DNA of 64,000 nt from Brevundimonas sp. NIBR11 (GTDB taxonomy: Bacteria; Pseudomonadota; Alphaproteobacteria; Caulobacterales; Caulobacteraceae): the NCBI RefSeq assembly GCF_027912535.1, contig NZ_CP115465.1, forward strand, positions 1,406,001 to 1,470,000, read 5' to 3'. The notes below the pieces were generated by a model, which was not told the origin of the DNA, did not search any database, and saw only the letters and a list, made by a program, of their open reading frames with translations. The translations under genes were made by a program, and so were the position numbers. The stretch's first letter is position 1. Each line of letters starts with the position of its first letter. Below, piece after piece: positions 8,374 to 15,483 of the stretch.

Positions 8374-9210
8374 TTATCGCGCCGATATCAACAGAGCGCC
8401 GCCGAATCCGTCGGCCAGGACCGACTGACGGGCCCGTTCGGCGGCGTTGGCGTCGTTCCACGGGCCCAGGAGGACGCGAAACATCGACTGGTCGCTGGCC
8501 GCCTGGACCCGCGCCGAACGACCGATTCTGCCGGCGATGGCCTGGGCCTGGGGCTGATCGCGATACGCAGCGACCTCGATCCAGTACCTCTGGTCCGCCG
8601 AGACCGGCGGCGCGACGACGGGTGGCGGCGACGCAGCCTCGGCCGTCTGTATCACCGTGCCGCCGCCCAGACGCGGCGCCCGGCCCAAATAGCGGACGCG
8701 CACCTCGCCGACGCCGCGGGACAGAAGGTCCAGGGCCTCGGCCGCGCCGCGCGACAGGTCTATGATGCGCCCATCGACGAAGGGCCCGCGATCGTTGACC
8801 CTCAGGACGACCCGGCGGCCGTTGGCCAGATTGGTCACCTCCACCAGACCTGGCAGCGGCAGGGTCTTATGGGCGGCGGTCAGGGCGTGCATGTCGAACC
8901 GCTCGCCCGTCGAGGTCGGCCGCCCATTGAACTGGTCGCCATACCAGGAGGCCAGCCCGACCTCGTCGTAGTTCGGCTGTTCTTCCGGCTGATACCAGCG
9001 CCCGCGCACCTGATAGCGGCGCATGGTGCCAGACACGATCGGCGCGGGGTCGGTGACCGCGGGCGCGGCCTCCGCGATGCGCGTCTCGCTCGGCGTCCTC
9101 GTGAGTCCGCCTGTAGCCCCGGCGCTGGCGCATGCGGCCAGGAGAGCCGTGACGGCGGAAACCGCGGCGACACGGGAGGCGCGGCGAAGGAGAACGGGCG
9201 AAATCGACAT
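8374..9210 (-). CDS. rlpA: RlpA-like lipoprotein with SPOR domain
   Basis: 278 residues. A signal peptide with lipobox (LLAAC, C27) predicts an outer membrane lipoprotein. The double-psi beta-barrel covers about residues 85-176: GLASWYGDQFNGRPTSTGE contains the conserved WYG and TSTGE, and LRVNDRGPFV and IIDLSRGAAEAL are the other signature blocks. A Pro/Val linker leads to a C-terminal SPOR domain (about 208-277) that would bind denuded glycan strands at the septum. RlpA proteins are septal lytic transglycosylases or septum-binding lipoproteins. D140 in VNDRGPF is retained. In many alphaproteobacteria dacA sits between rlpA and tmk; here rlpA leads directly to tmk. Confidence 0.92.
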   Translation of the reverse strand: MSISPVLLRRASRVAAVSAVTALLAACASAGATGGLTRTPSETRIAEAAPAVTDPAPIVSGTMRRYQVRGRWYQPEEQPNYDEVGLASWYGDQFNGRPTSTGERFDMHALTAAHKTLPLPGLVEVTNLANGRRVVLRVNDRGPFVDGRIIDLSRGAAEALDLLSRGVGEVRVRYLGRAPRLGGGTVIQTAEAASPPPVVAPPVSADQRYWIEVAAYRDQPQAQAIAGRIGRSARVQAASDQSMFRVLLGPWNDANAAERARQSVLADGFGGALLISAR

Positions 9211-9281
9211 GACGAAATCATCGTCGACCCGATTTCCGTTTTGGTTAACGGAGGATGCGCTGCTATGCCCCCTCTCCAGCC

Positions 9282-9371
9282 GGACAGGTGGCCGAGTGGT
9301 TTAAGGCAGCGGTCTTGAAAACCGCCGTAGGTGAAAGCCTACCGTGGGTTCGAATCCCACCCTGTCCGCCA
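9282..9371 (+). tRNA. tRNA-Ser (anticodon UGA)
   Basis: A complete class II tRNA. Acceptor arms GGACAGG and CCTGTCC pair over 7 bp and the discriminator G is followed by an encoded CCA at 9369-9371. The D-arm is GCCGAGTGGTTTAAGGC. The anticodon stem GCGGT/ACCGC encloses loop CTTGAAA, giving anticodon TGA at 9316-9318. A long variable arm (CGTAGGTGAAAGCCTACCG) and the T-arm with GGTTCGAATCC complete it. The long variable arm and UGA anticodon identify serine. It stands alone between divergent rlpA and convergent btuD. Confidence 0.98.
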
Positions 9372-9440
9372 TCCACGCAATGGCCCTGGCGCGAGTCCAG
9401 CTCGAATATTTCGCCCAGACCGGCTTCGGCGCCGGCCTCC

Positions 9441-10211
9441 CTACGCGCGCCGGATCACATCGACCAGAGGGCCGCCCGGACCTTGGGTCAGGGTCGCCTC
9501 GACGCCATAGGCGCGCTTCAACACCTCGGGCGAAAGGGCGCTGGCGGGCGGTTCGTCTGCGATGATCCCTCCCTCAGCCAGGACCAGAACGCGATCCGCG
9601 AGACGCAGCGCCAGCGACAGGTCGTGCAGGGTCACGAGCACGCCCCGGCCCTCGTCGGCCAGACCGCGGAACAAGGCGGCGGCGTCGAGCTGGTGCGCCG
9701 GGTCGAGGCCTGTCAGAGGCTCGTCAGCCAGCAGCCATTCCGGATCTCCGGCCAGGGCCCGCGCGATCAGGACCCGCGCCCGTTCGCCCCCCGACAGGGT
9801 GTCGATGACCCGGTTCCCGAAGGTCTCGACATGGGCCGCCGCCATCGCGCGGTCGACGGCTTCACGGTCTACAGCTGCCTGACCGCGCGCGCCGATAAAG
9901 GGGGTACGACCCAGTTCGATCAGGGTCCGCGCCTCGACTGACCAGGCGATCTCGGGCGTCTGAGGCAGGAAGGCGAGACGCTTCGCACGGTCGCGAGGCC
10001 TCATGGTCGACAGGGCGACGCCGTCCAGGGTCGACTGTCCAGTGGTGGCGTCTCGCAGGCCCGCGAGGCAGGAAAGCAGGGTCGACTTGCCGGCGCCGTT
10101 CGGGCCGATGACGGCGGCGACCTTTCCTGCCTCGAGGGTCAGGTCGATGCCGGAGAAGATCGGCACGCCGCCGAGCGCGACCGACAGATCCGTGCAGGCG
10201 AGGATGCTCAT
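9441..10211 (-). CDS. btuD: Vitamin B12 ABC transporter ATP-binding protein
   Basis: 256 residues counted from the ATG whose first bases overlap the stop of the permease gene (ATGA, 4 nt). Walker A is GPNGAGKST, the signature is LSGGERARVLIARAL, Walker B is EWLLADEPLTGLD, and the switch histidine is in VTLHDLSLAL. This is the FecE/BtuD branch of ABC ATPases that power iron-chelate, haem or corrinoid importers. It is the last gene of btuB-(cob remnants)-btuF-btuC-btuD behind a cobalamin riboswitch, so B12 is the most likely cargo. The open frame runs further upstream but that part lies inside the permease gene in another frame and is not real. Confidence 0.9.
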   Translation of the reverse strand: MSILACTDLSVALGGVPIFSGIDLTLEAGKVAAVIGPNGAGKSTLLSCLAGLRDATTGQSTLDGVALSTMRPRDRAKRLAFLPQTPEIAWSVEARTLIELGRTPFIGARGQAAVDREAVDRAMAAAHVETFGNRVIDTLSGGERARVLIARALAGDPEWLLADEPLTGLDPAHQLDAAALFRGLADEGRGVLVTLHDLSLALRLADRVLVLAEGGIIADEPPASALSPEVLKRAYGVEATLTQGPGGPLVDVIRRA

Positions 10212-11194
10212 GCGATCTTCCTCCGCAGACGAAGCAACAGGATCAGGAAGAATGGCGCGCCCAGGGCGGCCATGGCGACGCCCAGCTTCACCTCGGCCGC
10301 GGCAGGGGTCAGGCGCACGAGGAGGTCTCCCGCCAGCACCACCACGGCCCCGCCGAGGATGCTGGGGACCAGAAGGGCGCCCGGCCTCGCGCCGACGAGC
10401 GGTCGCAACAGGTGGGGCGTCACGAGGCCGACGAAGCCGATCACTCCGGTCACCGCGACGCTGGCGCCGGCCGCCAGACCGACACCCAGCGCGATGGCCC
10501 AGCGCGTCGTCCGCATCGAGATGCCCAGCGACCGCGCCCCGACCTCGCCCAGCGTCAGGGCGTCCAGCGCCCGGCCGGTGGTCAGCAGCAACCCGCAACC
10601 GACGACGATCAGCGGGACCGCCATCCGCACCTCCTCGAAACTGCGATCCGCCAGTGATCCCATCAGCCAGTCAACGATCTCGTTGACCGCCCACGGGTTG
10701 GGCGCCAGCGACAAAGCCAGGGACACCCCGGCGCTCGACAGGATGTTCAGGATCGCGCCGGCGAGCACGAAGGTCACGAGGCTGGACGCCGTCCCCGAAA
10801 GGAGCATCAGCACGCCGACGCCGATCAAGGCGCCGCTAATCGCCGCCATCGGCAGGGCCCAGGGCGCATAGGCCGTGACGCCGTAGTAGAGGGTCAGGAC
10901 CGCCCCCAGCGCCGCCATCGACGACACGCCCAGCACGCCGGGATCGGCCAGGGAGTTGCGCGTATAGCCCTGCAGCACCGCGCCAGAAAGTCCGAGCGCG
11001 CCGCCGACGAACAGCCCGAGGAGCGTCCTCGGCAAGCGCAGTTCGAAGACAATGGCCCAGCGGGGATCCGCCTCGGGCTGGGTCCAGGCGCTGAACGGCG
11101 CCCAGACCTTGCCGACGATCAAACTGAGACCAGAGAGCAGGATCAGCAGGGCGATCAACAGTACATACAGATGGGGTCCGCTGACTCGCTTCAT
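10208..11194 (-). CDS. btuC: Vitamin B12 ABC transporter permease (FecCD/BtuC family)
   Basis: 328 residues, strongly hydrophobic with the roughly ten membrane segments of FecCD permeases. Family blocks include LRLPRTLLGLFVGGALGLSG near the N-terminus, GAVLQGYTRNSLADPGVLGV, and a C-terminal GFVGLVTPHLLRPLVGARPG, the coupling region that contacts the ATPase. It forms the inner membrane channel dimer. The gene overlaps btuF upstream and btuD downstream by 4 nt each. Specificity for B12 is inferred from the riboswitch and from the cob remnants in the same operon. Confidence 0.9.
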   Translation of the reverse strand: MKRVSGPHLYVLLIALLILLSGLSLIVGKVWAPFSAWTQPEADPRWAIVFELRLPRTLLGLFVGGALGLSGAVLQGYTRNSLADPGVLGVSSMAALGAVLTLYYGVTAYAPWALPMAAISGALIGVGVLMLLSGTASSLVTFVLAGAILNILSSAGVSLALSLAPNPWAVNEIVDWLMGSLADRSFEEVRMAVPLIVVGCGLLLTTGRALDALTLGEVGARSLGISMRTTRWAIALGVGLAAGASVAVTGVIGFVGLVTPHLLRPLVGARPGALLVPSILGGAVVVLAGDLLVRLTPAAAEVKLGVAMAALGAPFFLILLLRLRRKIA

Positions 11195-12066
11195 CCGCGC
11201 CTCGCGAGTGCGGCGTCGCGGGCGCGCGCCAGCGCCGCCGCCGTCTGGATCAGGACAGGGCCGCCGCAGAACAGCAGTCGCTCCGGGAAGACAGCCTTCT
11301 GCATCCGGTCGGCCACGCGGCTCAAAGCCGGATGCTCCATGATGCGCTCCGCCCAGCTGGGCGCGCCGGGATAGGCTTCCCCCGACAGCATGACTTGGGG
11401 CGGATCCGCGATGACCCGCTCCAGCGGCACATTGCCGGTCCGCGTCAGCCCGTAGCGTTCGACCGCGTTCCGCAACCCCGCCCGCGTCATCATCTCGTCC
11501 ATCAGCGTGCCCGGTCCGGAGGCGAACCCGCCGGGCAGATAGACGAGCGCCGACGGCGGCGTGGACCCCGGCGGCGGGGCGGCGGCCGCGATCGCGGCCT
11601 CGATCTCGACGACCAAGGCCTCGCCCCGCTCCGGGTGACCGACCACGCTCGCAACCTCGCGCACCTGGTCGAGGCTTTCGGCCACACTCTCGGGCACACC
11701 GAACAGGGCGGTCTGGATCTTCAGCCGGCCCAGCGCATTGAGGGTCGCCGACGACGAATGCTGGGCGGCCATGACGAGATCGGGTTGCAGCGCCAGCACC
11801 TCTTCCGTCGTCCCGTAGGTGAAGGGCAGGGTCCGGGCGATGTCGGCGATGGTGGAGCCGTAATCCTGGCGCGCATAATGGCTCAAGGCCGCGATCTGGT
11901 TGCGGTCGGCGACCCGCACCAGGATCACATCGAGACAGGGGTTCATGGACACGATCCGCTGCGGTCGTGCGGTCGCCGTGGGTTTCGCGACCGGGTCGGG
12001 CGCGACGCTGCAGCCGGCCGACATCGCCAGCCCGCCCGCCATCACCATGCGCCGGTCGATCGTCAT
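11191..12066 (-). CDS. btuF: Cobalamin-binding protein of the B12 ABC importer
   Basis: 291 residues from the ATG at 12066. The N-terminus has two arginines, a hydrophobic stretch and a lipobox-like MSAGC (C19), so it is probably a lipoprotein facing the periplasm. The rest fits the BtuF/FhuD class III fold: PQRIVSMNPCLDVILVRV, then EEVLALQPDLVMAAQHSS, and a long backbone helix linking two lobes. I chose this start because the ATG overlaps the stop of the upstream cobO remnant (TGATG) and GGGGGAG lies 7 nt upstream; a second ATG six codons in is possible. The open frame extends another 250 codons upstream, but that part crosses cobO and cobC remnants out of frame. Confidence 0.85.
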   Translation of the reverse strand: MTIDRRMVMAGGLAMSAGCSVAPDPVAKPTATARPQRIVSMNPCLDVILVRVADRNQIAALSHYARQDYGSTIADIARTLPFTYGTTEEVLALQPDLVMAAQHSSSATLNALGRLKIQTALFGVPESVAESLDQVREVASVVGHPERGEALVVEIEAAIAAAAPPPGSTPPSALVYLPGGFASGPGTLMDEMMTRAGLRNAVERYGLTRTGNVPLERVIADPPQVMLSGEAYPGAPSWAERIMEHPALSRVADRMQKAVFPERLLFCGGPVLIQTAAALARARDAALARRG

Positions 12067-12359
12067 CAGCAGTGGCTCCCCCGCTGAACTCTCACACCTC
12101 GATCGAACGGGTGTTTCACAACGGTCGTCTCGGTCATGAGATCGGCGAAGGCCAGCCGGTCCGGCCATGCGTTCCGGTCCGCGACGCAGACATGCTTCCC
12201 CTCCGGTCGCGCCACCAGTTCGGCAACCCCGCCATGGACATGCAGATCGTCGTAGCGCAAGGCGATATTCAGCTCGTCCAGCAGGACGAAGTGGATCCTG
12301 GGATCGACGAGCGCCTTCATCGCCTCGGCGTGTTCGGCCTCCGTGGTCTTGTCGTTCAT
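12066..12359 (-). pseudogene. cobO: cobO remnant: cob(I)yrinate adenosyltransferase with its interior deleted
   Basis: A 97-codon frame with intact start and stop. It begins MNDKTTEAEHAEAMKAL, like a CobO N-terminus, then jumps directly to the C-terminal half: DPRIHFVLLDELNIALRYD matches the Walker-B-like block, and TTVVKHPFDRGVRVQRG is the conserved CobO/BtuR ending. About 100 codons are missing, including the ATP-binding P-loop (normally GKGKGK[ST]), so no adenosyltransferase activity is expected. Remaining blocks are also eroded: the usual VVTGRNA reads VCVADRNA. Its ATG overlaps the cobC remnant stop (ATGA) and its TGA overlaps the btuF ATG, so the reading frame may survive to couple translation into btuF. 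Confidence 0.82.
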
Positions 12360-12605
12360 GACAGCAACTCCAACGCGGCCTGCAGTCGAGGCCGATCCTC
12401 TCGTTCCGGCAAGCCGAAGCGGATCGGTTCGGGATCCCAGGCGAAGGTGCGCACCAGTAATCCGGCGGGGCCCAGCATCGCCTCCAGCCGGGCGGGGTCC
12501 CGCGACAGGCGCCGTCGCGTCCGATCCGCCCAACTCGCATCGCCACAGCCTCGGCGCTGACGGAGGCTCCGCCCGCGCCTGCACCAGTCTCCCGCCGTGC
12601 GGCAT
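12356..12605 (-). pseudogene. cobC: cobC remnant: threonine-phosphate decarboxylase/aminotransferase-like
   Basis: Only the ends of a CobC gene remain in about 250 nt where about 1 kb is normal. The start codon at 12605 gives MPHGGRLVQARAE, the usual CobC opening (HGGRL). After about 22 codons the frame shifts to DASWADRTRRRLSRD, then LLVRTFAWDPEP and IRFGLPERED, which are the last helices and RFGLP motif of the family. The pyridoxal-phosphate lysine and entire large domain are gone. The terminal TGA overlaps the ATG of the cobO remnant. The gene begins 15 nt after the btuB stop, showing that the original operon was btuB-cobC-cobO-btuF-btuC-btuD or longer. Confidence 0.78.
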
Positions 12606-12619
12606 GCCGGACAACCCTG

Positions 12620-14581
12620 CTAGAACCGGGCGCGCACGCCGACGAAGGTCCCGCGACCCGCGACGCCGTAGCTGCGCGTGGTCTCGTAGACCTCGTCCCC
12701 GACATTCTCGACGCGGCCGTAGACCTCAAGCGTCTCGTCGATCGGGAAGGCGGCGCGCAGATCGACCAGGGTGTAGCCTTCCAGGCGCGTCGCATTCGAG
12801 GCGTTGTCGAAGCTGTCGCCCGCATGCCGGACCGCGACCGAGGTCGACAGGCCGAACGGCCACTCGTAGCCGATCACGAGGTTGGCCGTCTCGTCGGGAC
12901 GACGGGCCAGGGTCTTGCCGAGGTTCGCGCCCGGGGTGCGGTTCTCCGTCGACATATTCGTGTAGTTGGCCCGGATCGAGACGCCGGCGATCTCGTAATC
13001 CGCAGCCAGTTCGATCCCGTCGGCCTCGGTCAGTGCGATATTGTTGTAGTAGCCCGAGCGACGCACGCCGTTGCGGAAGCAAAGAGGCGCGGTCGCCGGC
13101 GTGGCCGCCGAAGCGCAGGACACGAAGTCGATCTGGTTCGTCGTTTCGCGGGCGAAATAGGTCGCCGACAGGATTAGTGCGCCTTCCAGGAAACGCTGTT
13201 CGACACCGGCGTCCCAACCATCCGCCTCCTCCGGCAAGAGGCCGGTGTTCCCGAAATCGCTGTAGAGTTGATACAGGCTCGGCGCCTTGAACCCCTGGCC
13301 GAAGCTGGCGCGCAAAATCGTCGATCCGTCGTTCAGCGACCATGCGGCCGCCGCCTGACCCAGGGTCTTGCCGCCGAAGGTGTCGTGCTCGTCGCGACGC
13401 ACGCCGCCGGTCAGGGTCAGTCCGTCGACGATTTCGGATTGCAACTGGGCATAGAAGCCGTCGATGCCGACCTCGGCTGTCGCCGACGTCGGGTTCGGTG
13501 TGAACGAGGATGGCGAGGCGGAGCTGAACTCCGAGTCCTCGTGCTCGGCCCCGAAGGTTGCGGTCCAGCCGTCGCGGAGGTCGACGACGCCCTGATATTC
13601 GAAGCGCTTGTTCAGGCCCTCGGCGTCGAAGGTGACCGGGGTGACGGTCTGGTCTGGATTCTCGTTGTGGCGCTCGGTCTGCGTATAGGCGTACGCGACG
13701 CGGTTGCTGAGACGGCCGTCGAACAGGTCGAAGTTCAGGCCGCTGTAGGTCACCAGTTCCTTGGTCTGCGAGGTCTCGCGGGTGTCGCCGAAGGCGAAAG
13801 TCGGGGCGGGGAAGCCGTCGATCCCCGCCGTGCCATCCGAATAGACGGCCCTGAGGTCGATCGAGACGCCTTGCGTCACGCGAATATTGGCCCGGCCGCT
13901 GAGGCCGAAGTTTTCATAGCCGTCCTTCTCGGTCCCGCGCGCGAAGGTCGAGAAGCCGTCGGTCTGATAGTGGGAGACGCCCAGACGCCAGGTGGCGCGT
14001 TCGGTGGCGCCGCCGATGCCGCCGCGCAGATAAGTGGTCGCGCGCGAGCCGGCCTCAGCCGACAGGTTCGCCTCGAAGGGCTTCGTCGGCTCGGCGGTGA
14101 CCACATTGACCACGCCGCCGATGGCCTGAGAGCCCCAGAGCGTCGACTGGGCCCCGCGCAGCACCTCGATGCGCGCGATGTCGCCGATCAGAAGGTTGCC
14201 GAAATTGTAGCCGCCGCCGGTGCCAGAAGGGTCGTTCAGCTTGACGCCATCGATCACCGCGACCGTCTGGTCGGTCTCGGCGCCGCGGATGCGCAGCGAG
14301 GTCGCCGCTCCAGCGCCGCCGTTGCGCGACAGGGTCACGCCGGGGGTGCGGATCAGCAGGTCCGCGACCTCGATGGTCTGGCTGGCTTCGATGGTCTCCG
14401 CCGTCAGGACCGTAACCGACTGGCCGACGCGATCGGCCGCCTGGGCCGAACGATTGGCGGTCAAGATCACGTCCTCGAGCAAGGTCGGATCGGCCGCCGA
14501 GGCGGCGGTCTGGGCGCTCGCGGCGTTGGCGGCGAGCAGGAGCGCGGCCGTGGCGGCGCTGGTGACCAGTTCATTTTTCAT
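12620..14581 (-). CDS. btuB: TonB-dependent vitamin B12 receptor
   Basis: 653 residues with a signal peptide ending near AANAASAQT, a TonB-box-like segment (EDVILTANR), and a plug domain with LLIRTPGVTLSRNGGAGA, SLRIRGAETDQTVAVIDG and EVLRGAQSTLWGSQAIGGVV. A 22-strand-type barrel follows and the protein ends in aromatic Phe (VGVRARF), the outer membrane insertion signal. GAGGGA precedes the ATG. Placement behind a cobalamin riboswitch and ahead of a BtuFCD-type importer supports cobalamin as the ligand rather than a siderophore. The gene itself shows no damage. Confidence 0.9.
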   Translation of the reverse strand: MKNELVTSAATAALLLAANAASAQTAASAADPTLLEDVILTANRSAQAADRVGQSVTVLTAETIEASQTIEVADLLIRTPGVTLSRNGGAGAATSLRIRGAETDQTVAVIDGVKLNDPSGTGGGYNFGNLLIGDIARIEVLRGAQSTLWGSQAIGGVVNVVTAEPTKPFEANLSAEAGSRATTYLRGGIGGATERATWRLGVSHYQTDGFSTFARGTEKDGYENFGLSGRANIRVTQGVSIDLRAVYSDGTAGIDGFPAPTFAFGDTRETSQTKELVTYSGLNFDLFDGRLSNRVAYAYTQTERHNENPDQTVTPVTFDAEGLNKRFEYQGVVDLRDGWTATFGAEHEDSEFSSASPSSFTPNPTSATAEVGIDGFYAQLQSEIVDGLTLTGGVRRDEHDTFGGKTLGQAAAAWSLNDGSTILRASFGQGFKAPSLYQLYSDFGNTGLLPEEADGWDAGVEQRFLEGALILSATYFARETTNQIDFVSCASAATPATAPLCFRNGVRRSGYYNNIALTEADGIELAADYEIAGVSIRANYTNMSTENRTPGANLGKTLARRPDETANLVIGYEWPFGLSTSVAVRHAGDSFDNASNATRLEGYTLVDLRAAFPIDETLEVYGRVENVGDEVYETTRSYGVAGRGTFVGVRARF

Positions 14582-14744
14582 TCGGGTCCGATCCCTCGTT
14601 TGACAACGAGCCGGCGCGTGAACGGCCGCGATCGGGCATGGAGACGCGCCCGGTCACGACCGCGCGGCGCGCGCGGCCCAACAGACGTCGTCATTCGGGA
14701 AAGACCCGTTCCGCTCGGCACACCACGTCCGCGCGAAGGACGAC
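14582..14744 (-). other. btuB leader between riboswitch and start codon
   Basis: 163 nt of untranslated leader. It contains a GC-rich self-complementary stretch on the minus strand (around CCGCGCGCGCCGCGCGG, about 14662-14681) that could serve as the riboswitch expression platform, and ends in GAGGGATCGGACCCGA before the btuB ATG. No T-run follows the GC-rich hairpin, which argues against a classical intrinsic terminator. No coding frame is convincing here. Confidence 0.45.
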
Positions 14745-14935
14745 CGCGACGGGCAGGTCTCCTGGCTCGCGGGTCAACGCCGGTGCGCGTCGCCTTCCCA
14801 GTTCCGCGGGTCGAGACCCTTGGATCCAGTGGCTGTTGACGCGCGGGCTCGCCGCTTACAGTTGCGTGGGCAGCCCAGGTGTTTCACCTGAGTTCCCTAT
14901 TAATCCCCATCGCTGGGGAACCTGTCGCGCGGTCG
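14745..14935 (-). promoter_or_regulatory. Cobalamin (AdoCbl) riboswitch upstream of btuB
   Basis: Read on the minus strand this stretch carries the conserved cobalamin riboswitch core. The B12 box AGCCAGGAGACCTGCC lies at 14752-14767 and matches the consensus exactly. Further upstream come GGGCTGCCCACGCAACTGTA (the L5/P5 core; forward strand about 14860-14879) and CAGGTGAAACACCTG (around 14876-14890), with GGGAAGGC in the middle arm. The ends GCGACAGG and CCTGCCCGTCGC can pair as P1. It lies 164 nt before the btuB ATG, so B12 binding would shut down btuB and presumably the whole btu operon. Whether control is by termination or by masking the ribosome site is not clear. Confidence 0.93.
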
Positions 14936-14975
14936 CCTTAGGCCAATCCGCCATCATCGGCAATGGAGACCTCAC

Positions 14976-15290
14976 ATGACCACGACCCTGGTGCTGGGCG
15001 GGACGCGATCGGGAAAGAGCGGCTGGGCTCCGACAACATCGCCGTTGACTGCCTGACCCCCTGGCTCAGCAATCAGATGCCGGCGAAGCCGACACGAGGC
15101 GAAAGTTGAAGCGGCTCGCTTCATCGTCCGGGCCTGTCGAGCGCGTCTCCTGGCTTATCTCCAACGAGGCGGGCTGGGGCGTCGCGGCGGACAATGCGTC
15201 GGCGCGTCGCTGCCGCGATCACGCCGACGGTCTGCATCAGCATCTGACCGCGATCGCCGAAAACACGGTGTTGATCGTTGCCGGCGTGTC
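14976..15290 (+). pseudogene. cobU: cobU/cobP remnant: adenosylcobinamide kinase, frameshifted and internally deleted
   Basis: GGAG precedes an ATG giving MTTTLVLGGTRSGKSGWA, the CobU opening with its P-loop. The frame then breaks. Pieces of the rest appear in different frames: AVDCLTPWLSNQM (normally VDCLTLWLSN), HEAKVEAARFIVRAC, and SWLISNEAGWGVAADN followed by HADGLHQHLTAIAEN and VLIVAGV. At least two frame changes and an internal deletion of roughly 60 codons separate these blocks. The remnant is transcribed away from the riboswitch and btuB. Its final frame happens to be open into the aldehyde dehydrogenase gene, which creates a misleading 606-codon frame from 15106. Confidence 0.85.
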
Positions 15291-15483
15291 CGCACCAGTG
15301 GCGGGCAGGACCTCACCCATGCACCGCGTCATTCGACGCGAAGATCGATTCGCCGCGCGTTATCGAGAGCCCCGAGTTTCATCGACACGCCATATCTGCG
15401 CTGCCCATTCAGCCTGCTGCGCGTTTCAGTGTTCGCAACGCGAAGGTCGGGCTAAACCGCCGGAAAGCCTTCAGGACGACGCC
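15291..15483 (+). other. Non-coding stretch between cobU remnant and aldehyde dehydrogenase
   Basis: About 190 nt with no gene I can support. It reads open in the frame of the downstream dehydrogenase, but the translation (for example RREDRFAARYREP and HSACCAFQCSQ) resembles nothing and is rich in His, Arg and Cys. AGGA occurs about 9 nt before the ATG at 15484. It may contain the dehydrogenase promoter or more decayed cob sequence. Confidence 0.4.

Noticed and set aside
11191..12825. A 544-codon frame covering btuF and 250 codons upstream
   Set aside because: The upstream half crosses the cobO and cobC remnants and the end of btuB in another frame; the real btuF starts at 12066.
9438..14581. 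Whether the TonB receptor and ABC importer are for siderophores or haem
   Set aside because: The protein families allow it, but the cobalamin riboswitch and embedded cob remnants make B12 far more likely.
12066..15290. Mobile element as the cause of cob gene loss
   Set aside because: No transposase, terminal inverted repeats or target duplications are visible; the losses look like simple deletions and frameshifts.
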